A stretch of 64,000 nt of DNA from NCBI RefSeq assembly GCF_900323885.1, contig NZ_OOHJ01000021.1:62001-126000 (forward strand), in the 5' to 3' direction. The DNA comes from [Actinomadura] parvosata subsp. kistnae. Lineage in GTDB: Bacteria; Actinomycetota; Actinomycetes; Streptosporangiales; Streptosporangiaceae. Below the pieces are notes generated by a model that was given only the letters and a program-made list of their open reading frames with translations, searched no databases and was not told where the DNA came from. Shown one piece after another: positions 59,662 to 64,000 of this stretch. The position numbers were made by a program, and so were the translations under genes. The number at the start of each line of letters is the position of its first letter. The first letter of the stretch is position 1.

Positions 59662-60180
59662 ATGAGCATCACCGCGAGAAGATCGGCTCTAGCGGGCCTG
59701 GCGGCCGTGCTGCTCTGGGCGGTGCTCCCGTCCGGTGCGGGTGCGCAGAGCGGCGCGGCGTACGGGTGGACGCCGGTCGGCACCGTGGACCCGCAGCACG
59801 TCATCTCGGCCGACACCCAGCTCGTGCTCTACGGCGTGCACGCCTTCACCGCGAGCAACGTCGCCTTCAACCCGGACGTCATCCCCGCCTCGGCGAGTCA
59901 GCTCGTGGTGCCGTACGTGCGGGTGCCCGACGGTAACCCGCACACCTACCGCCTGCGCTTCCACCTCAACACCACCAACGCCGCCGCCACGCAGTACCAG
60001 CTCATCACCCCGAACGGCGGCGGCACGCAGAGCGCGAACGTCTCCGGGGGCGCCATCACGCTCGACTTCAGCGTCAGCGTCGACCTGACCGGGACCGGGT
60101 GGATGTACTGGTCGCTGAAGAACAGCGGCGGCCACCAGTGGGTCTTCACTTCGTGCGAGATCGACGAGCAGACGCCCTGA
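59662..60180 (+). CDS. Secreted protein of unknown function
   Basis: 172 residues. A signal peptide (TARRSALAGLAAVLLWAVLPSGAGA, cleavage near residue 28) is followed by about 140 residues rich in beta strands, Asn, Thr and Ser (YGVHAFTASNVAFNP, PHTYRLRFHLNTTNAAATQYQLIT, ITLDFSVSVDLTGTGWMYWSLKNSGGHQWVFTSCEID), like a small beta-sandwich. A single Cys near the end. Not recognised further; possibly a carbohydrate- or surface-binding module. Confidence 0.75.
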   Translation: MSITARRSALAGLAAVLLWAVLPSGAGAQSGAAYGWTPVGTVDPQHVISADTQLVLYGVHAFTASNVAFNPDVIPASASQLVVPYVRVPDGNPHTYRLRFHLNTTNAAATQYQLITPNGGGTQSANVSGGAITLDFSVSVDLTGTGWMYWSLKNSGGHQWVFTSCEIDEQTP

Positions 60181-60464
60181 GCCGGCGGACGGCCTCGCAC
60201 GCGATCGGCCGCTCGCCACGTGGGCGACGACGGGCTCGTGCGGCGGCGATCCGCCGGCCCGGGTTCGGGAGCGTGGCCGGTGCTCGTTCAGGGTGACGCG
60301 CCGGCGGCCCGCGGACGGTGAACGAACCGCCGGATCGCGTTTCCGGCGCCCACGCGAATGCCGGCCAATGTCTCCCTTCATGCCTCGACTGCCAGGCCCG
60401 CCAGGAAATCGGACCTGCGCGCGAAAACGGCTGGCCCGCGACGACGAAGTGCGGCGACAGTCGC

Positions 60465-61448
60465 ATGATGAATGTGGTCAGCACCGACAAGGTTCCGGCG
60501 GCAGAGCGTTTCACGTTCTGGCGGGAGGTGAGTTCAAAGGCCTGGATGCCCAAGGACGCACACTGTGAAGCGCATCTCGCGGCGCGTTTCCGCGCCCAGG
60601 TCGCGATCGGCGAAATGGGCCCGGTGCAGTGGACGCTGCTGACCACGACACCGTATTCGGTACGGCGCACGCCCGAACTCATCCGCCGATGCGATCCCGA
60701 GACTTTCCTGCTGAGCTGCACCATACGCGGCCATGTCGTAATGGAGCAGAACGGCCGCCAAGCGGATTTCGCCGTGGGCGACCTCGGGCTTTATCACTCC
60801 TCCCGTCCCTACCTCGGCAGGCTCCTGCCTGCCGCCGAGCCGAGCCGGTTGCTGATCCTGAGCTTTCCGCGCTCGTCACTGCCGTTGCCGCCGCGCGACC
60901 TGCATGACCTGACCACGGTCCGCATGCCCGGTGACCGCGGCATCGGCTCGCTGTCGTCACGGATCCTGCGGCAGCTGGCCCGGCACCTGCCGAAACTCTC
61001 CGATACGGAGACCTCCCGGCTGTCCACGCTCGCCCTCGACGTCCTGACACTGGCGCTGGCCGACGCGCTCGGCACCGAGGGCCTGGTCCCCCCGCACGCC
61101 AGGCAGCGGGCGCTGACGACCCGGATCCACGCCTTCATCCACGACAACCTGAGCGACCCCCGGCTGACGCCGGGCACGATCGCCGCCGCCCATCACATCT
61201 CCCGTAGCTACCTGCACAAACTGTTCCGCCGGCAAGGCCGCACCGTCGCCGGCTACATCCGCGAACGCCGCCTGGAGCGGTGCCGCCGCGACCTCGCCGA
61301 CCCCCTCCTGGCCGCCCATCCCATTCACGCGATCGCGGCCAGGTGGGGATTCACCAGCCCCGCGCACTTCAGCCAGGCCTTCCGCGACGCCTATGGCCTC
61401 TCCCCGCGCCAGTTCCGCCGCGACAGCGGCACAGTGCACCCGGACTGA
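60465..61448 (+). CDS. AraC-family regulator with AraC_binding_2-type domain
   Basis: 327 residues from ATG 60465 (a second ATG follows at once). The N-terminal domain begins AAERFTFWREVSSKAWMP, and has LLSCTIRGHVVMEQNGRQADFAVGDLGLYHSSRPY, as in AraC_binding_2 regulators. The C-terminal double HTH is LTPGTIAAAHHISRSYLHKLFRRQGRTVAGYIRERRLERCRRDL and IHAIAARWGFTSPAHFSQAFRDAYGLSPRQFR. Regulates an unknown target, perhaps one of the flanking secreted proteins. Confidence 0.92.
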   Translation: MMNVVSTDKVPAAERFTFWREVSSKAWMPKDAHCEAHLAARFRAQVAIGEMGPVQWTLLTTTPYSVRRTPELIRRCDPETFLLSCTIRGHVVMEQNGRQADFAVGDLGLYHSSRPYLGRLLPAAEPSRLLILSFPRSSLPLPPRDLHDLTTVRMPGDRGIGSLSSRILRQLARHLPKLSDTETSRLSTLALDVLTLALADALGTEGLVPPHARQRALTTRIHAFIHDNLSDPRLTPGTIAAAHHISRSYLHKLFRRQGRTVAGYIRERRLERCRRDLADPLLAAHPIHAIAARWGFTSPAHFSQAFRDAYGLSPRQFRRDSGTVHPD

Positions 61449-61758
61449 AGCAACCGTGCACGCAGGCGGAAGGACAAATACGACCGCGCAGTGCACGCTT
61501 TTCAAAAGGAACAGCGACGCGCACGAGAAAGACCGGCGGTCATGACATTCCCGGTGACCGCGCCGCGGTTCAGGAAAGAGCATCAGCGATGCTCGCTCTG
61601 TATCCGATACTCGCGATAACGGCACGGAAAGCGGCGAAGAAGGCTTTCCTGTCGCGGGCCGGCACGGAGCGCATCCCCGTAGCTGAATGAGGGCCGCCTC
61701 GTGCGCCAGCGGACAGTCCATTCCGGGGCTTTGCGCCCCCTCCTCGAAAGGGTCGACC
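61449..61758. other. Promoter region of the lectin gene
   Basis: 310 bp with lower GC than its neighbours. GTGCAC appears at 61434, 61457 and 61494, partly as inverted neighbours, and could be regulator sites. No gene is seen. Confidence 0.4.
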
Positions 61759-62262
61759 ATGTTCCGACTCCGGCTGGCAGCCGCCATCCTGGCCGCCCCC
61801 CTGCTTCTCCTCGGCACCGTGGGAAGCGCGTCAGCGAGTCCCCGCAGCGACGCTTCCGGCGCGATGTACCCTCCCGGTACTCCCGGACCGTTCAGGATCG
61901 CCAATCACGGCTCGGGGCTGTGCCTCGACACCGGCTCGTTCGGCAGCAGCGTCTACGTGGGCCGATGCAACGGCGACGACGCCGGCCAGCGGTGGGGCTG
62001 GTGGAACGGCGGGTGGCTCATCAACCTCCAGCTCGACCAGTGCCTGGCCGCCGTGACCATCAGCGGGGCCGTTCAGGCCCGGCTGCAGCCCTGCGTCGAC
62101 TACCCGTTCCAGCACTGGACCCACCAGAACTTCGCCATCCTCAACACGAGCACCGGCACCAACCGTTGCCTCCAGCCCGCGGCTGCCGTGGAGGGCGCGA
62201 ACGTGGCGCCCGTGACCTGCCGCACCACCTCCTCGCAGGGGTGGAGCGTGACCTACTGGTAG
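61759..62262 (+). CDS. Secreted ricin-type beta-trefoil lectin
   Basis: 167 residues. A signal peptide (LAAAILAAPLLLLGTVGSASA, about residues 1-27) precedes one beta-trefoil of about 135 residues: HGSGLCLDTGSFGSSVYVGRCNGDDAGQRWGWW, LDQCLAAVTISGAVQARLQPCVDYPFQHW, TNRCLQPAAAVEGANVAPVTCRTTSSQGW. The three subdomains have paired Cys residues and QxW-like motifs (GQRW, FQHW, SQGW). A carbohydrate-binding role outside the cell is likely; there is no attached catalytic domain. Confidence 0.9.
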   Translation: MFRLRLAAAILAAPLLLLGTVGSASASPRSDASGAMYPPGTPGPFRIANHGSGLCLDTGSFGSSVYVGRCNGDDAGQRWGWWNGGWLINLQLDQCLAAVTISGAVQARLQPCVDYPFQHWTHQNFAILNTSTGTNRCLQPAAAVEGANVAPVTCRTTSSQGWSVTYW

Positions 62263-62486
62263 GGGCGCCGAACTGACGGCTCAGCGCCCTCGCCGCTCGC
62301 CTGGTCGCCGGCCGGAACCGCCAGCACCAGGCGAGCCGGCGGCAGGACCGACGAAGGGCCTTCCGGACGGTTCGCCGCCACGCGCTCACCGTGACGGCCG
62401 TCGGGGACGCGCGAGGTGGGCAGGGCGCTCCCTGTCGTTGCCGACTCCGGTGTCCTTCTGGCCGCCGCCGGGCTCCAGCAGCGCTG

Positions 62487-62686
62487 TCAGCCGGCGCGGA
62501 GTTCCCTGATGACCGCGAGGGCGTCGTCTCTCAGGCCGACGGGACAGCCCCAGTAGTCGTAGATCCCACCCCTGGCGCGGTTGCTGCCGCAGACGCGCCG
62601 TCGTGCACGACGAGCTCGGCCGCTGCGATCACGCGCCGGAGCCGGGCCTCCGTCTGTTCCGCGGTTTCCACACTGACGCTCACCAT
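62487..62686 (-). pseudogene. Small conserved-looking protein interrupted by a -1 frameshift
   Basis: The ATG at 62686 has an ideal AGGAGGT site 6 bp upstream. The first 30 residues (VSVSVETAEQTEARLRRVIAA, ELVVHDG) are in one frame and the last 35 (VCGSNRARGGIYDYWGCPVG, LRDDALAVIRELRAG) in another; one missing C near 62594-62600 explains the break and would give 66 residues. Both halves have normal codon use for the region. No domain recognised. Confidence 0.55.
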
Positions 62687-63251
62687 TGGCGGACCTCCTA
62701 TGGCGGAGCACAACGTCCTCCCCGGCGCGCTGATTCCGGTCGCGTCCGAACGGCGGGCCGGCTCCTGTGTCATGCGCCCTCCCGGGGGTCGCCGGGCGAT
62801 CACCCAAGCTGTACGGACTTGTACGGATGATTCGGCGGTCGTTGCGGATCGGGGGCACGACATGTCCCACTTCTTCTCGTCCGGTGCGGCCCTCGACTCT
62901 GTCCTCCGCGAACATCGCGGCGGCCGGCGCCCCAGATGTCGTTGGCCCCCGCGAAGGGCGGCCCCGAGTCGCCCAGCGCGGGTTTGACGCGGTCGGCGGC
63001 GAGCTCGAGGGCGCGGGCGGCGGTTACGCGCTTCATGGCGCCGATGACCAGGCCCTCCGCCCTCGGCCCTGATGCCGCGCAGCGGCACCGCCGAGATGTC
63101 CACGACGTGCGCGGGGGTGACGACCTCCAGCGTCGGACGCACCGCACGAAGCCCGAGAAGGGGTGCGCGCCTCGTGCCGCCGCTCCGGGAGCCCGGTGAG
63201 ATCGCTACCGTCGAGGGCAGGCGTACCGGAAGAGAAGGGTGTGGCGGGCGG
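62687..63251. other. Region without an intact gene, possible gene fragment
   Basis: About 565 bp. On the minus strand between 63150 and 62930, TLEVVTPAHVVDISAVPLRGIRAEG in one frame continues as GLVIGAMKRVTAARALELAADRVKPALGD in another after a G-run near 63050-63060. It looks like a piece of a real protein, loosely like the FAD-binding subunit of molybdenum hydroxylases, but it is too short to name. Nothing else is seen. Confidence 0.4.
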
Positions 63252-63755
63252 ATGAGCGATCGCGACGAGCTGGTCGTGGCCTTGGTCGAGGAGATGCCGC
63301 GGTTCGTCTCCGCGTCCGTGCGGTTCCAGGTGGCGGTGGCGCACCAGCTCGGCATGCCGGTGACCGACGTCCACGCCCTGGGGGCGCTGCTGGAGACCGG
63401 GCCCGTGGGCGCCGGACGGCTGGCCGAGCTCATGGGGATGACGACGAGCGCGATCACCCGGCTGGTCGACCGGCTCGAACGCGGCGGCTACGTGCGCCGG
63501 GAACCGGCCCCGTCGGACCGGCGGCGGGTGGTGCTGCACGTGGTCCCAGAGCGGGTGGCCGAGATCGGCGCGTTCTACGAGCCGATGGGCGCCCGCTGGC
63601 GGGACCAGGTGGACCGGTACTCGGCCGCCGAGCTGCGTTTCCTGCTCGGCTTCCTGCGGGAGGGCCGCGCCCAGGCGGAGGAGGAGACCGCCGGCCTGCG
63701 CCGTACGGGCCGCTCGCACGGCACCAGGAACCGCCGGTCTCAGGGACAACCCTGA
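63252..63755 (+). CDS. MarR-family regulator
   Basis: 167 residues from ATG 63252. The winged HTH is MPVTDVHALGALLETGPVGAGRLAELMGMTTSAITRLVDRLERGGYVRREPAPSDRRRVVLHVVPE, with the usual dimer helices around it and an Arg/Gln-rich tail. The following gene starts 104 bp downstream, behind a strong inverted repeat that this protein may bind. Confidence 0.92.
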   Translation: MSDRDELVVALVEEMPRFVSASVRFQVAVAHQLGMPVTDVHALGALLETGPVGAGRLAELMGMTTSAITRLVDRLERGGYVRREPAPSDRRRVVLHVVPERVAEIGAFYEPMGARWRDQVDRYSAAELRFLLGFLREGRAQAEEETAGLRRTGRSHGTRNRRSQGQP

Positions 63756-63776
63756 CGAGCCCCTGATAAGTGCTCG

Positions 63777-63807
63777 AAGCAGTAGTTGCTTGAAGCAGCT
63801 ACTGCTT
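63777..63807. promoter_or_regulatory. Inverted repeat AAGCAGTAG...CTACTGCTT before a secreted-protein gene
   Basis: Perfect 9-bp arms at 63777-63785 and 63799-63807 with a 13-bp gap. The element also contains three related pieces, CTCGAAGCA, TGCTTGAAGCA and TGCTTGAA, about 8-16 bp apart. It lies between the MarR gene and the start of the next gene (63859) and is the best MarR-site candidate here. Confidence 0.65.
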
Positions 63808-63858
63808 GAATCGGCGCGTCGGACGGGATCGGCCCGTCGCCCGAAAGGATCACTCATC

Positions 63859-64000
63859 ATGAACAGCACCCTGCGCACCGCCGCCGCCCTCGCCTGTGCC
63901 GGCGCGGTCGCGATCGGCGCCCTCGCCCCCGCCGCACCGGCGACCGCGAGCGCCGGCGGCCCGGCCCGGTCGTCGTGCGCCGCCGGCCTCAGGTCGATCG
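63859..64000 (+). CDS. Secreted protein, N-terminal part (continues beyond window)
   Basis: ATG 63859 with GAAAGGA upstream. The 47 visible residues are a signal peptide: NSTLRTAAALACAGAVAIGALAP followed by APATASA, then GGPARSSCAAGLRS, the beginning of a mature part with a Cys. The product cannot be named from this much. It lies behind the inverted repeat that the MarR protein may bind. Confidence 0.7.
   Translation, partial: MNSTLRTAAALACAGAVAIGALAPAAPATASAGGPARSSCAAGLRSI

Overview
The window is very GC-rich (about 70 percent or more by eye) bacterial DNA with strong third-position G/C, GTG/TTG starts, many TetR, MarR, NarL, WYL and AraC regulators, twin-arginine and lipoprotein signals, mycothiol-linked DinB/MDMPI proteins, a CU044_5270-type sigma/anti-sigma pair and many genes with no leader. 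This is a chromosomal segment of a filamentous actinomycete. The gene families suggest Streptosporangiales (Nonomuraea-like), but the genus is inference. No rRNA, tRNA, CRISPR, IS element or phage gene was seen.

Layout. 0-6.5 kb: end of a methyltransferase, a DinB protein, an HbpS-like secreted protein facing a NarL-type kinase/regulator pair (an HbpS-SenS-SenR-like layout), an UlaG-like hydrolase, RidA and a WYL regulator. 6.5-13 kb: a beta-lactamase-fold hydrolase facing a TetR/hydrolase/MerR operon, a carotenoid-cleavage-type dioxygenase and an RNase Z-like hydrolase. 13-25.5 kb: a repeat-rich block. It holds a 16-bp minisatellite, a group II truncated haemoglobin, a two-component system whose kinase carries a 105-residue repeat insertion in its ATP lid, a divergent peptidase/ABC ATPase/permease operon whose ATPase carries a second, unrelated 170-residue repeat insertion, and a vanadium-haloperoxidase-like enzyme flanked by two more degenerate repeat tracts. 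25.6-32 kb: an MFS exporter facing a TetR, an amidohydrolase, a hydrolase with its HTH regulator, and an ECF sigma/anti-sigma pair. 32-35.4 kb: an ABC-2 transporter plus two-component operon. 35.4-45.4 kb: two RibD-type reductases, an SDR, a TetR/YciI operon, an MDMPI protein, AraC, sulfotransferase, cytochrome P450 and TetR genes. 45.5-64 kb: methyltransferase, rhomboid, SDR/LysR, a run of alpha/beta hydrolases including an epoxide hydrolase, a GH109-like oxidoreductase, MarR-controlled esterase, PAF-acetylhydrolase-like lipase, an orphan kinase, secreted proteins, a ricin-type lectin and a MarR gene.

The main signals are these. (1) Five or so unrelated tandem-repeat arrays cluster in about 11 kb, two of them in frame inside proteins that probably work together. 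(2) A palindrome, ATCAACCGATCGGTTGAT, lies before the two-component operon at 2.3 kb, and a close copy lies before the ABC/two-component operon at 35.3 kb. The two response regulators share nearly the same recognition helix. (3) Five genes are interrupted, all by an apparent loss of a single G or C, mostly in homopolymers, which looks like assembly under-calling. (4) Several regulators have clear self-operators, and many genes show a TANNNT box 6-7 nt before the start codon, implying leaderless mRNAs.
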